Of a stretch of DNA of 24,374 bases, positions 1-8,296 are shown piece by piece. The stretch lies in NCBI GenBank assembly GCA_000435055.1, contig FR879688.1:21777-46150 (forward strand). The letters are read 5' to 3'. The notes under the pieces are model-generated. The model was not told where the DNA came from, searched no databases, and saw only the letters and a list, made by a program, of their open reading frames with translations. The position numbers were made by a program, and so were the translations under genes. This DNA comes from Clostridium sp. CAG:138. Its GTDB lineage: Bacteria > Bacillota > Clostridia > Christensenellales > CAG-138. Numbering within the stretch: position 1 is the first letter of the stretch; each line of letters begins with the position of its first letter.

Positions 1-1
1 A

Positions 2-217
2 GATCAGCAGGAATACATCGATGTTATATACGAATATTCAATTGATATGCCGCTGTATTTCTTCAACTATGCAATGGGCTATGTGTACACAAACAAGATT
101 TACGAAAGCGTGAATCATCGCAGCGACGGAGACAAGACAGCATTCTTCAAACGTTATCTTAACATGGGACCCTGCATGTTCGACATTCTGTTTGAAGAAT
201 TCGGAACGGAAGAATAA
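2..217 (+). CDS. C-terminal end of an unidentified protein (5' truncated by window)
   Basis: An open frame enters from the left edge and ends at TAA 215-217, giving the last 71 residues of a protein. The visible part is rich in aromatic residues (for example PLYFFNYAMGYVY) and ends in a helix-like segment with FKRYLNMGPCMFDILFEEFG. That layout, an aromatic helix followed by a short xYLxxG...F..L...G tail, resembles the C-terminal helix bundle of M3-type oligoendopeptidases. This is only a pattern impression and I would not assign the function from it. No catalytic motif lies inside the window. The next gene has its own ribosome binding site 158 nt downstream. Confidence 0.6.
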   Translation, partial: DQQEYIDVIYEYSIDMPLYFFNYAMGYVYTNKIYESVNHRSDGDKTAFFKRYLNMGPCMFDILFEEFGTEE

Positions 218-389
218 AGCGGAAATCGGCTGCCGCAAGCGAAACGGCAGGCTGAACAGTCAGCAAATGAAGTTAAGCGTGTTCCGAACGGGGATTGCGG
301 AAAACACAGGCTTAAACCTTTCTGCTGAAACCGTATCGCTCGGAGTAATTGCAATTCCAAACGTGCAATGCATCGGAGGCAGGATAACA

Positions 390-1904
390 ATGGCGGATTT
401 GTATTTCAGATGCGGAAGCAAAAGCGAGGCTGACAGCCTTGTCGAGTCGGCGCGGGAATTTGCCGAAAAACATGAAATGTCAATAGAGCATGTAATTTTT
501 GACCGACAGGACGGGCGGACAATTATGCTGAACATGTATGCCGATTCGGCCGTGTACAGGGAGCCGACAACGCTCCTCGTTCGCAATTATGCCTGCCTCG
601 GCAATTCGGAGATACAACGGCTTACAATGCATAAAAAACTTGTACGAAACGGGCTGACGGTCGTTTTTGAAGGCGGAAGCCCGATTGCGGATGAAAGAAA
701 GCTGATTCTCCATACAATAAAATCCTATTACAGCTGCGGCGATGAATGGGAACGGAAATATGCCGGGGAAAGTCAATCGGCACAAGTGCGGACGGAGCCT
801 TTCCCCGGGGCGAAATACGCAATGCCGGTGCCGTTCGGATACAGATTCGAAAACGGAGCACCGATTGCGGATCCCGCTGAGTCCGTTGTTGTGCGGAAGA
901 TATTTGAAATGTACAGGCACGGAACGGGTGTTATCGAAATTGCAAAGGAAGCGAACAGGCTTTTGGCGGATATCAGAAATGAAAACGGACAGAATACAGC
1001 CGATGCCAAGCCGCTTACGCGTCACAACGTGTATGCAATGGTCGAAAACAACAGATATTTCGGCATTGAGGAGAGAGATGGGTTCGCACCCTATCCCGCA
1101 ATCGTTCCGAATTACCTTCGGCTGTATGCAGCGCGTATCAACAGACAAAGAAAGGAAAAGGCGGAAGCGGGGCACAGATTTATGTTTGCAAACATCCTGC
1201 CCGTCGGCCTCGGAACAGTTTTGCAAACGGTCAATATTGCCTCTCCGTACAAGCCTGAAATCAGGTTTTATTGTGAAAACGGCAAAATAATCGTTGATGC
1301 CGTCAGGTTTGAAAATGCGATTTACGATGCATTGTGGATGCAGCTGAGAAACGGAAGCGAACGAATGGAAAGAGCTGTTCGCAGATACATTGCCGAAAAC
1401 AGGAAAACGGCGGAGGCAACCCGAAACGATGTTTACAGCAGACTGGAAATGATTCGCGAGGAGATAAACCGCATCGGTGAAAACGGATGGAGCGAAAGCC
1501 TCATGCCGCATATGAATCGTGCAGGCTGTTTTGACGATTTCAAAACGGCGTACGATGAGCTGAGGGAAGAGTTTAGGTGTGCGCAGCTCGAATGCGAGCT
1601 TTTGGGCGTTACAGGCGTTCAAATTTCAGGTTTTTTTGCTCATGCCGCCGATATTCCGATACAGTGCGCGGAGGAAATTCGGTTTTTCTCCTCCGTATTC
1701 ATTAAAAACATCCTGATTGACGAGGAAAGAATAACAATAAAAACACTTGGCGAAGAGTGGGGCGATGCATCGATGCCTTCAAACGGCATAGTGCGGTTTG
1801 CGAAGAATCAACTGAACCATTCCGACATGGAACGTTTCGATTCGGACTGTGAAAATGCCCAATGCAGCACTGAGGACGAAACCGTGCACAATGTGACGGG
1901 ATGA
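390..1904 (+). CDS. Serine-recombinase-like protein lacking catalytic residues (pseudo-recombinase)
   Basis: A 504-residue protein with the architecture of a large serine recombinase. Residues 3-120 resemble the resolvase fold (LYFRCGSKSEADS at 4-16). Residues 140-260 match the recombinase DNA-binding domain (VPFGYRFENG, then VVVRKIFEMYRHGTG and VENNRYFG). A charged, coiled-coil-like stretch follows at about 325-375. The active site appears lost: the YxRxS motif reads YFRCG, with a Ser one residue late, and the helix normally DRLGRS reads ACLGNS (68-73), removing both catalytic arginines. The zinc-ribbon cysteines also appear replaced (ILPVGLGT at 269-276). The start at 390 is chosen because GGAGG at 375-379 lies 10 nt upstream; an upstream in-frame ATG at 192 would overlap the preceding gene and has no such site. 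The frame is intact over 1.5 kb, so it is probably expressed. Recombination activity is unlikely; DNA binding is an inference. Confidence 0.75.
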   Translation: MADLYFRCGSKSEADSLVESAREFAEKHEMSIEHVIFDRQDGRTIMLNMYADSAVYREPTTLLVRNYACLGNSEIQRLTMHKKLVRNGLTVVFEGGSPIADERKLILHTIKSYYSCGDEWERKYAGESQSAQVRTEPFPGAKYAMPVPFGYRFENGAPIADPAESVVVRKIFEMYRHGTGVIEIAKEANRLLADIRNENGQNTADAKPLTRHNVYAMVENNRYFGIEERDGFAPYPAIVPNYLRLYAARINRQRKEKAEAGHRFMFANILPVGLGTVLQTVNIASPYKPEIRFYCENGKIIVDAVRFENAIYDALWMQLRNGSERMERAVRRYIAENRKTAEATRNDVYSRLEMIREEINRIGENGWSESLMPHMNRAGCFDDFKTAYDELREEFRCAQLECELLGVTGVQISGFFAHAADIPIQCAEEIRFFSSVFIKNILIDEERITIKTLGEEWGDASMPSNGIVRFAKNQLNHSDMERFDSDCENAQCSTEDETVHNVTG

Positions 1905-1937
1905 AAACCTAATTAAAAAACAGGCGGAGACACTGAT

Positions 1938-2537
1938 ATGCAGAAAAAGCAAAGAATACCTAAAAACATAAAAGAGCAGAGAACAAAAAAAGCGAAAGGC
2001 GCATCAGCATACGATGAAGCCTTGTATTTCCTGACGCCGAAAGCGCGAACGGTGCGCGAGGTTGAAAACAGACTGGATGAATGCAATTATTCCGAAGGCG
2101 AAATCATGGCGGCAATTGACAGGCTGCGAAACAACGGGCTTTTGAACGATGAAAAATTTGCCCGTGATTTTATTGAATCGCGCCTCAACACAAAACCGGT
2201 CAGCAGAGGAAAACTGCGCAGACAGCTGAGGGAGCATTTTGTTGAAAATGCGGTTATTGACGAGGCTCTATCCGCCGTTTCGGACGAAACGGAGCTTTCC
2301 AATGCCGCCGCTGTCGGAAGCAAGTATTTCAGGCAGTATTCAAACCTTCCTCTCAAAGAAAGACTGCGTCGAACGGGTTCAAGGCTTGTTTCGTGCGGGT
2401 ATGCGTTTGACGATGTAAAAACGGTGCTTTCGGAGCTTGCGGAAAATTCCGAAGAGACCGGGAATTCCGATGAAATACCCGATGAAATCGAGTTTTCGTT
2501 CCATTCCGCCGAAAACGGTGCAGATGATGAAGAATGA
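1938..2537 (+). CDS. recX: Regulatory protein RecX
   Basis: A 199-residue protein matching RecX, the modulator that binds RecA filaments and limits recombinase activity in the cytoplasm. After a basic N-terminus, the family's repeated three-helix modules are visible: ALYFLTPKARTVREVENRL and GLLNDEKFARDFIESRL, then SRGKLRRQLREHFV, and a third module near residues 130-160. Length is normal for the family, apart from an acidic tail after about residue 165. The ATG follows a GGCGGAG site 8-9 nt upstream. It sits 33 nt after the recombinase-like gene and 37 nt before birA, so co-transcription is likely. RecX beside a recombinase-like protein is suggestive, but no functional link is shown. Confidence 0.9.
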   Translation: MQKKQRIPKNIKEQRTKKAKGASAYDEALYFLTPKARTVREVENRLDECNYSEGEIMAAIDRLRNNGLLNDEKFARDFIESRLNTKPVSRGKLRRQLREHFVENAVIDEALSAVSDETELSNAAAVGSKYFRQYSNLPLKERLRRTGSRLVSCGYAFDDVKTVLSELAENSEETGNSDEIPDEIEFSFHSAENGADDEE

Positions 2538-2574
2538 CGAAAACGGGCTGACAGGCTCTGTGAATTGTTTAAAA

Positions 2575-3363
2575 ATGCACAGCATACGGAAGGCGGAAAC
2601 GGTGCATGAAACGGATTCCACAAATGCGGAGCTGAAGCGGCGCGCTGCAAACGGCGTGTTGAAGGACGGAACCGTATTGATTGCGGAACGGCAAACGAGA
2701 GGACGCGGCAGACGCGGCAGAAAATGGGAAAACACATCGGGAGCGCTGCTGATGAGCATTGCCTGTGATGCTGAGGATATTGCGGCGGAGGATATTCCTC
2801 TGGTTACGCTTGCGGCGGCACTCGGAGTGCTCGATTCGCTCGGTTTGCTCCTGTCTTCAAAAAAACGGTCAAAAGCCGACGCAGCAGATGTACGGATAAA
2901 ATGGCCGAATGATATTCTGTTCAGACAGAAAAAACTTTGCGGAATACTTGCTGAGCTTGTTAAGAACGGAACGCGGACAATGACCGTTATCGGAATCGGC
3001 ATGAACGTGAATGCCGCTGAAGTGTCGGATGCATGGATGCAGCGGGCAACTTCGCTTTTTATCGAGACGAGAGCAGTAACCGATGTGAATGAACTCGGAG
3101 CCTGCATTGCCGAACATGTGCATGAACGTGTTAACATGCTGAAACAGGGGGAGAAAGACCGTATCCTGCGGGATTACATAAATAACTGTTCAACATTGAA
3201 TCAGGAAATCACGATTCACGGCACGGACGGCAGCAAGGTTAAGGCGTTTGCGGAGGGAATCGATGAACACGGCAGACTGATCGCCGCTTTTCCGAACGGA
3301 GAAACAAAAACGGTGGATGCTGCGGATGTGTCCGTCCGAACGGCAGAACGCATTCCCGAATAA
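2575..3363 (+). CDS. birA: Biotin--[acetyl-CoA-carboxylase] ligase
   Basis: A 262-residue ligase that makes biotinyl-AMP and transfers biotin to the carboxyl carrier protein of acetyl-CoA carboxylase. Catalytic-core motifs appear in order: DSTN at 14-17, the adenylate loop GRGRRGR at 43-49, KWPND at 109-113, KKLCGILAE at about 119-127 and GIGMNVN at 140-146. A small SH3-like C-terminal domain follows. There is no N-terminal helix-turn-helix, so this is the monofunctional class and not a transcriptional repressor. The start is uncertain: ATG 2575 puts DSTN at the usual distance from the N-terminus, but no clear ribosome binding site precedes it. GTG 2560 and ATG 2527 or 2524 (the latter two overlapping recX) are in-frame alternatives. 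Translational coupling to recX could explain the weak site. Confidence 0.9.
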   Translation: MHSIRKAETVHETDSTNAELKRRAANGVLKDGTVLIAERQTRGRGRRGRKWENTSGALLMSIACDAEDIAAEDIPLVTLAAALGVLDSLGLLLSSKKRSKADAADVRIKWPNDILFRQKKLCGILAELVKNGTRTMTVIGIGMNVNAAEVSDAWMQRATSLFIETRAVTDVNELGACIAEHVHERVNMLKQGEKDRILRDYINNCSTLNQEITIHGTDGSKVKAFAEGIDEHGRLIAAFPNGETKTVDAADVSVRTAERIPE

Positions 3364-3402
3364 ATCAGTACGGGAAACAAAACGACACAAAGGACAGAAT
3401 TT

Positions 3403-4950
3403 ATGCTTAACGTATCCAAAACGACATTGATGCGCAGCTGCGACAAAAATATGACGGAAAAGATCGGCATACCCGATGCGGTTCTGATGGAAAATGCGGC
3501 AAACGCAGTTGCACAGAGCATAAAAAAACATACGGCAGGGCGTAAAAACGGCAGCCGCGTGTTCATACTTATCGGCCCCGGCAACAACGGAGGGGACGGA
3601 CTTGCGCTGCTCCGAATTTTGACGGCGGAGGGGTACAATGCGGAGGGAATTCTGCTTTTTGAACCGATACAGAACAAAAAAGATGAACAATCTGCTGCGT
3701 TGCCGCGCAGCAGTGCGGAACTGAATTATCAAATTGCGATAAATCTCGGTCTGCCGCTTTCAAACGACATTAACAGGTTGAATACCTGCCGAGAATCGGA
3801 TATAATCGTTGATGCGATCTTCGGAACGGGACTGAACCGAAAGCCGAGCGGTGTTTTTAAAACGGCGATTGAAAGGGCAAACGCTCTTCCCGCCTGCCGT
3901 ATTGCGGTGGATATTCCGTCCGGAATAAACGGCGACACGGGAGAGTGCGGAGGCTCGGAACCGAATTCGGAGCACCCAACGGTGTTCCGTGCGGATGAAA
4001 CGGTGACTTTTGTCGCCGTAAAGCGCGGAATGCTGCTCACTCATGAACGTGAGTGTGTAGGAAAAATAACCGTTGCACAAATCGGAATCACGGATGCGGA
4101 ACACGCTGCCCTGCTGCAAAAAGAACAGCTTATTGACGAAGAGTTTGTTCGCAGCCTGCTGCCGAAAAGAAAACTTGTTTCAAACAAGGGAACTTTCGGA
4201 AAAGCGGCGATTGCAGCCGGAAGTCCCGGCATGGGCGGCGCGGCTGTTATGGCGGCATCTGCGGCTTTGCGTGCGGGTGCGGGGTTGACGAAGGCATTTG
4301 TTCCGCGCGATATTATGTACATGTTTGCTTCCCGCCCCGAGCTTATGGCAGTGGCGGATGAGGACATTCAGAGTCTTGTGCAGTGGGCAACGGCTTTCGG
4401 CATAGGCTGCGGGTCGGGCGGCGATGCATCGATTAAGCAAAAGCTTCGCGCCGTGCTTTCGTGCGGAAAACCGGCCGTTATCGATGCCGACGGACTGAAT
4501 AACCTTGATAATGAGTTGAAAAAACTGCTTTCCCTGCGGCATGTGCTGACTCCGCATCCCGGCGAGATGGCGCGCCTGACGGGAAAATCAATCGAAGATG
4601 TGCTGCGTGACCCTGCGGGATTTGCCGAAAACACGGCAAAAGCATTCGGGTGCATCGTTCTGCTTAAAGGAGCGGTCTCGGTGGCAGCGCATCCGGACGG
4701 CAGACTGAGATACAACGCTTCCGGCAATCCCGGGCTTGCCAAGGGCGGCAGCGGCGATGTCCTGACGGGAATTATCACGGCGTTGCTGGCACAGGGACTG
4801 GAACCTTTCGATGCGGCATCGGCAGGTGCATATATTCTCGGCAGCTCGGCGGAGTCCGCACTTGAACTGCTGCATGAACGCGCATTAACGGCGGGGGACG
4901 TTTTGGACGCAATCGAAAAAACTGCGGGCATCACGGAACACCGCAATTGA
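3403..4950 (+). CDS. nnr: Bifunctional NAD(P)H-hydrate repair enzyme Nnr (epimerase + ADP-dependent dehydratase)
   Basis: A 515-residue fusion that repairs hydrated NADH and NADPH. The N-terminal YjeF-type epimerase (about 1-225) shows IGPGNNGGDGLALLRIL, DAIFGTGLNR and VDIPSGINGDTG. The C-terminal ribokinase-like dehydratase (about 245-510) shows SNKGTFGKAAIAAGSPGMGG, IDADGLN, LTPHPGEMARLTG, LLKGAVS and the ADP-site motif GNPGLAKGGSGDVLTGI. Both halves look complete and of normal length. ATG 3403 has an AAAGGA site about 9 nt upstream. It lies 39 nt after birA and 47 nt before the amidohydrolase. In Bacillota this gene is often next to acpS or alr; here it sits in a cofactor-related run. Confidence 0.95.
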   Translation: MLNVSKTTLMRSCDKNMTEKIGIPDAVLMENAANAVAQSIKKHTAGRKNGSRVFILIGPGNNGGDGLALLRILTAEGYNAEGILLFEPIQNKKDEQSAALPRSSAELNYQIAINLGLPLSNDINRLNTCRESDIIVDAIFGTGLNRKPSGVFKTAIERANALPACRIAVDIPSGINGDTGECGGSEPNSEHPTVFRADETVTFVAVKRGMLLTHERECVGKITVAQIGITDAEHAALLQKEQLIDEEFVRSLLPKRKLVSNKGTFGKAAIAAGSPGMGGAAVMAASAALRAGAGLTKAFVPRDIMYMFASRPELMAVADEDIQSLVQWATAFGIGCGSGGDASIKQKLRAVLSCGKPAVIDADGLNNLDNELKKLLSLRHVLTPHPGEMARLTGKSIEDVLRDPAGFAENTAKAFGCIVLLKGAVSVAAHPDGRLRYNASGNPGLAKGGSGDVLTGIITALLAQGLEPFDAASAGAYILGSSAESALELLHERALTAGDVLDAIEKTAGITEHRN

Positions 4951-4997
4951 TTTTAATACCGATTTCATGTGAATAAATAAGTAAAAAAGGAAAAACA

Positions 4998-6161
4998 ATG
5001 GAAATATTAAAAAACGGAAAAATAATTCCGATGGTCGGAGAACCCTACGAGGGGGATATTGCAATTGAAAACGGAAAGATTCATGCAATGGGCGTGAATC
5101 TTGATTATCCGAATGCGGAAGAGATAAATGTCAGCGGATGTTTTGTACTTCCCGGGTTTGTGGATGCACATTGCCATATCGGCATGTGGGAGGACGGCAT
5201 AGGATTCGAGGGTGCGGACGGCAATGATTCTTATAAACCCGTAACTCCCGAACTGCGCGCGATTGACGGCATAAACCCGTTTGACAACTGCTTTACGGAG
5301 GCTCGTGCCGGCGGCGTAACAAGCGTTGTGACAGGCCCGGGCAGCGCAAACGTTATCGGCGGTCAGTTCGTTGCAATGAAAACGTTCGGCAGGAGCATAG
5401 AGGATATGACGATAAAATTCCCTGCCGCAATGAAGGCTGCATTCGGAGAGAATCCAAAGCGCGTTTTCAGCGCACAAAAAACTTTTTACACAAGAATGTC
5501 GATTGCCTCACAGCTGCGCGGGACTTTGCTCGATACGCTTGAATATGACAGAAGCATTAAAGACGCAAAGCAAAAGGGCGAAAAACCTCCGAAAATCGAT
5601 CATTCACTCGAAGCGATGCTGCCCGTTGTGCGCGGTGAGCTTCCGCTCAAAATTCATGCGCACCGTGCGGACGATATAATGACGGCTCTGCGCATTGCAA
5701 AGGAGTTCAACCTTAAAATCACGCTGGATCATTTTACCGAAGGTTACATGATAATCGACCGCATAAAACCCTGCATTGATGAGCTGAATGCGGGGATTAT
5801 CATCGGCCCGCTGCTGCATGAGCGCAGCAAACCCGAAGTTCGCAACCGCAGCCTGACATCCGCAAGAACTCTTTTCGATAACGGAGTAAAATTTGCGATA
5901 ATGACGGATCACCCCGTTGTTCCGGTGCAGTATCTGCCCGTTTGCGCCGCGCTTGCCGTTCGGGAAGGTTTGCCGGAGGACGTCGCACTGGAGGCAATAA
6001 CCATAAACGCTGCACGCATTGCGGGCATAGATTCCCGCGTCGGTTCGCTGGAAGTCGGCAAGGATGCGGATATTGCGGTTTTTTACGGCCATCCTTTCGA
6101 TTTTCGCAGCCGCTGCGCGATGACGCTGATAAACGGCCGAATTGTGCATGATGAACTGTAA
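4998..6161 (+). CDS. Amidohydrolase family protein (imidazolonepropionase-like)
   Basis: A 387-residue metal-dependent hydrolase of the amidohydrolase superfamily (COG1228-like). The N- and C-terminal strands form the small beta-sandwich (ILKNGKIIP...GDIAIENGKI, and later SLEVGKDADIAVFYGHPFDF with LINGRIVHDEL). The barrel carries the expected metal ligands: HCH at 58-60, His220 and His222 in KIHAHRADD, His245 in LDHFTEGY, and Asp304 in IMTDHP. The overall pattern matches the Clostridia amidohydrolases of unknown substrate that hydrolyse cyclic amides or amidines; the sequence does not fix the substrate. ATG 4998 is preceded by AAAAGG. It is probably co-transcribed with nnr upstream and the cyclo-ligase 36 nt downstream. 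Confidence 0.85.
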   Translation: MEILKNGKIIPMVGEPYEGDIAIENGKIHAMGVNLDYPNAEEINVSGCFVLPGFVDAHCHIGMWEDGIGFEGADGNDSYKPVTPELRAIDGINPFDNCFTEARAGGVTSVVTGPGSANVIGGQFVAMKTFGRSIEDMTIKFPAAMKAAFGENPKRVFSAQKTFYTRMSIASQLRGTLLDTLEYDRSIKDAKQKGEKPPKIDHSLEAMLPVVRGELPLKIHAHRADDIMTALRIAKEFNLKITLDHFTEGYMIIDRIKPCIDELNAGIIIGPLLHERSKPEVRNRSLTSARTLFDNGVKFAIMTDHPVVPVQYLPVCAALAVREGLPEDVALEAITINAARIAGIDSRVGSLEVGKDADIAVFYGHPFDFRSRCAMTLINGRIVHDEL

Positions 6162-6197
6162 CAAAAACAAATTCGATGCGAAAGACGGTGAAAGGCT

Positions 6198-6833
6198 ATG
6201 ATAAAAACTGAGAACACAGCTGAAAAGAAAGAAAATGCAGCCGGTGTATGCGCTGCGGAATGTGCGGCCGAAATAAAGGCGGGCATTCGAAAGCAGATGC
6301 GCGCAATGCGCAGGGCGCTCGATGCGGAGGCGGTGCGTGAAGCTTCGTTTGCCGTTGCCGAAAAGGTAAGGGCTTTGCCGGAGTTCAATTCCGCAGGGCT
6401 TTTGATGGCATATATGCCGGCAAAAAACGAGCTTGATCCGATGCCGCTTATTGAGTGCGCAAAGGCTGCGGGCAAGCGCATTGCGTTCCCGCTCTGCATT
6501 GAAAACGGCGGACTGCGTCTTTTTGTTCCGAATAACGGTGCGGATTCTTTTGTCAGCGGCAGCTACGGCATTCTTGAACCGAAGCCGGAGGATTCAACCG
6601 AGGTCTTTGCGGAGGATATCGATCTTATTATCGTTCCCGCCGTGGCATTCACAAAGGAATGCGGAAGGCTGGGACAGGGGGGCGGATATTACGACCGCCT
6701 GTTGAAGAAAACGGGCGCATTCACGGTCGGCGTCGGGTACGATTTCCAACTTTGCGAAAGCCTTCCCGTTGAGGAACACGATATGCCCCTTGATTGCGTT
6801 GCACTTCCCGGTGCTTTGTTCAAAAAGGGCTGA
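6198..6833 (+). CDS. 5-formyltetrahydrofolate cyclo-ligase
   Basis: A 211-residue enzyme that converts 5-formyl-THF to 5,10-methenyl-THF with ATP, salvaging a folate storage form. It has IRKQMRAMRRALD near the N-terminus, MAYMPAKNELD around residues 74-84, YGILEP, and the diagnostic C-terminal motif PAVAFTKECGRLGQGGGYYD, which holds the nucleotide and folate site. The first about 25 residues are an Ala/Glu-rich extension not needed by the family, so a later start is possible, but ATG 6198 has GAAAGG about 5 nt upstream. It is the last gene of the dense plus-strand run; the next gene is 126 nt away and has a possible promoter of its own. Confidence 0.93.
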   Translation: MIKTENTAEKKENAAGVCAAECAAEIKAGIRKQMRAMRRALDAEAVREASFAVAEKVRALPEFNSAGLLMAYMPAKNELDPMPLIECAKAAGKRIAFPLCIENGGLRLFVPNNGADSFVSGSYGILEPKPEDSTEVFAEDIDLIIVPAVAFTKECGRLGQGGGYYDRLLKKTGAFTVGVGYDFQLCESLPVEEHDMPLDCVALPGALFKKG

Positions 6834-6902
6834 ACGCAAAAACAGAAAATGCGTTAAACGGAAAAATAATTCGGATTTTGTCCGAAAATACTGCATCGGG
6901 GG

Positions 6903-6932
6903 TTGAAATTCACCCTTCGACAGTGGTAAAAT
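6903..6932 (+). promoter_or_regulatory. Candidate sigma-A promoter for rsmD-coaD
   Basis: TTGAAA at 6903-6908 and TAAAAT at 6927-6932 are separated by 18 nt and lie 27 nt before the chosen rsmD start. An inverted repeat TTCGGA/TCCGAA lies just upstream. Moderate match only. Confidence 0.45.
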
Positions 6933-6959
6933 CAGTATGTTATATTCGGAGGATTGAAA

Positions 6960-7532
6960 TTGCGTATCATTGCAGGTTCGGCTCGCGGCAGGCGATTCGA
7001 TGCACCGGAGGGCAGGAACACGCGCCCGACTCTCGACAGGGTGAAGGAAGCCATGTTCGGCATGATTCAGTTCGATATTGAAAACACGCAGGTATTGGAT
7101 CTTTTTTCCGGCAGCGGCAGCCTTGGGCTTGAAGCACTTTCCCGCGGGGGAGCGCATTGTGTCTTTTGCGACAGCGACAAAAAATCAATACAGGTAATTA
7201 AACACAACGTAGAGGCTCTTGGCTTCGGCGGCAGAAGCGAGGTGCTTTTCGGAGATGCGTTTGCGCTGCTTCCGCTGCTTTCCGCCGAAAAACGCCGCTT
7301 TTCGTTGGTTTTGCTTGATCCTCCGTATGAATCCGATTTTTATTCCCGCGCGGTGAATGAGCTTGTAAGGCTGAATCTTCTTGAGGATGGATGCATAATC
7401 CTTGCGGAGCACGCATTCAAGCGTCCGCCGCAGTTCAACTGCCCGAATATTTCATGCGGAAAAACGCATAAATACGGTGATGCGGCAGTTACAAAAATCA
7501 TCTATTCGGAACAAAGGGAGGAACAATCGTGA
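6960..7532 (+). CDS. rsmD: 16S rRNA (guanine(966)-N(2))-methyltransferase RsmD
   Basis: A 190-residue SAM-dependent methyltransferase of small-subunit rRNA. It has the family N-terminus RIIAGSARGRR, then RPTLDRVKEAMF, the SAM-binding strand VLDLFSGSGSLGLEALSRG, and the catalytic LLDPPY. The start is TTG at 6960: GGAGGA at 6948-6953 ends 6 nt before it, and this start gives the usual family N-terminus. An in-frame TTG at 6954 would touch the ribosome binding site. The stop TGA (7530-7532) overlaps the GTG start of coaD, so the two are translationally coupled. The pair rsmD-coaD is conserved across Bacillota. Confidence 0.93.
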   Translation: MRIIAGSARGRRFDAPEGRNTRPTLDRVKEAMFGMIQFDIENTQVLDLFSGSGSLGLEALSRGGAHCVFCDSDKKSIQVIKHNVEALGFGGRSEVLFGDAFALLPLLSAEKRRFSLVLLDPPYESDFYSRAVNELVRLNLLEDGCIILAEHAFKRPPQFNCPNISCGKTHKYGDAAVTKIIYSEQREEQS

Positions 7533-8011
7533 GCGTTGCTGTTTTTGCGGGCACATTCGACCCTTTCACCGTCGGGCACCTCGATATTGTTCGCCGTGCA
7601 AGCACCCATTTTGAAACGCTTTATGTTTCCGTTTGTCCGAACCCGGGCAAGCAGCTTCCGCGCTTCTCGCTTGAACAGCGGCTTGAACTGATACGCGATG
7701 CCGTACGCGGCATTGACAACGTGCGCGTTGCGCATTTTGAAGGGCTGCTTGTTGAACATTGCAGACTTGTCGGTGCGGATTGCATAGTCCGCGGGATAAG
7801 AAGCGGGCAGGATGTCGAATACGAGCGTATGCTCGAATCCGTCAATAAAAAGCTTGATTCAAGAATCGAAACGATATTTCTGCTTTCAAAACCCGAGTAC
7901 TGCCATATAAGCTCAAGCCTTGTCAGGCAGCTTATGGATATCAATATCGGCATTGAGGATCTTGTGCCGAATGCCGAAAACGGGATTTTTAAAAGAATGA
8001 ACGACGGATAA
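7529..8011 (+). CDS. coaD: Pantetheine-phosphate adenylyltransferase
   Basis: A 160-residue enzyme of coenzyme A biosynthesis that adenylates 4'-phosphopantetheine to dephospho-CoA. The nucleotidyltransferase signature is clear: AGTFDPFTVGHLDIVRRA with the T/HxGH motif near residues 8-20, RGIRSGQDVEYE in the middle, and ISSSLVRQL near residues 130-138. Length is standard. GTG 7529 overlaps the rsmD stop by 4 nt and has a strong AAAGGGAGG site within the end of rsmD. The product also feeds acyl carrier protein maturation; acpP lies elsewhere in this window. Confidence 0.96.
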   Translation: MSVAVFAGTFDPFTVGHLDIVRRASTHFETLYVSVCPNPGKQLPRFSLEQRLELIRDAVRGIDNVRVAHFEGLLVEHCRLVGADCIVRGIRSGQDVEYERMLESVNKKLDSRIETIFLLSKPEYCHISSSLVRQLMDINIGIEDLVPNAENGIFKRMNDG

Positions 8012-8262
8012 GTGTCGGAAAGGATACGTATTTTGATTCAACAGAAAAAACAATTGAAGAATGCGTGGACAAGCTTATTGAGCTTATCGATAACACGCGT
8101 AAAACCGCATTCGGCAGTGCAGATTTCCGAATTATAAACTTTAACGATATTCTGCAGCGATTGAAAAAACTCAAAACGATGCAGCTCCCTTGTCGAAAGA
8201 ATGTTCTTGCCTTTTGCCGCAAAATCATGTGCGGAGCAATTGCGGGAGATTATGAACACAGA
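8011..8262 (+). pseudogene. Decayed partial copy of the downstream coiled-coil protein gene
   Basis: The region between coaD and the coiled-coil gene encodes a piece that aligns with the first about 70 residues of that gene: LIELIDNTRKTAFGSADFRI here against LIELIDNSQIPRFGSADRRI there (14 of 20 identical). A weaker, deletion-bearing match follows (LPCRKNVLAFCRKIM against LPENVRKANDVLARANKIM). The ribosome binding site GAAAGGATA (8018-8026) is also duplicated, but the position of the ATG reads TTT, so the copy has no normal start. A GTG at 8065 would give 82 residues, with no ribosome binding site, running through the real gene's start. I read it as a tandem duplicate that has lost its start and its 3' part. 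A short expressed protein cannot be excluded. Confidence 0.7.
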
Positions 8263-8268
8263 TATAAT
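8240..8268 (+). promoter_or_regulatory. Candidate promoter of the coiled-coil protein gene
   Basis: TTGCGG at 8240-8245 and a perfect TATAAT at 8263-8268 are separated by 17 nt. The predicted start near 8275 leaves a leader of about 22 nt containing GAAAGGA. The promoter lies in the tail of the decayed copy. Confidence 0.5.
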
Positions 8269-8296
8269 AAAAAACCATTTGAAAGGATAAAACACC

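Noticed and set aside
230..250. Inverted repeat CTGCCG/CGGCAG after the first partial gene as a terminator
   Set aside because: Six base pairs with no T-run on the plus strand; likely chance in G+C-rich DNA.
192..389. Upstream extension of the recombinase-like gene to ATG 192 or 267
   Set aside because: The extension has no ribosome binding site and no family similarity, and overlaps the preceding gene. GGAGG fits ATG 390.
480..1622. A 380-codon open frame on the minus strand opposite the recombinase-like gene
   Set aside because: It is antisense to a protein with clear recombinase-domain motifs, has no recognisable domain and no convincing ribosome binding site.
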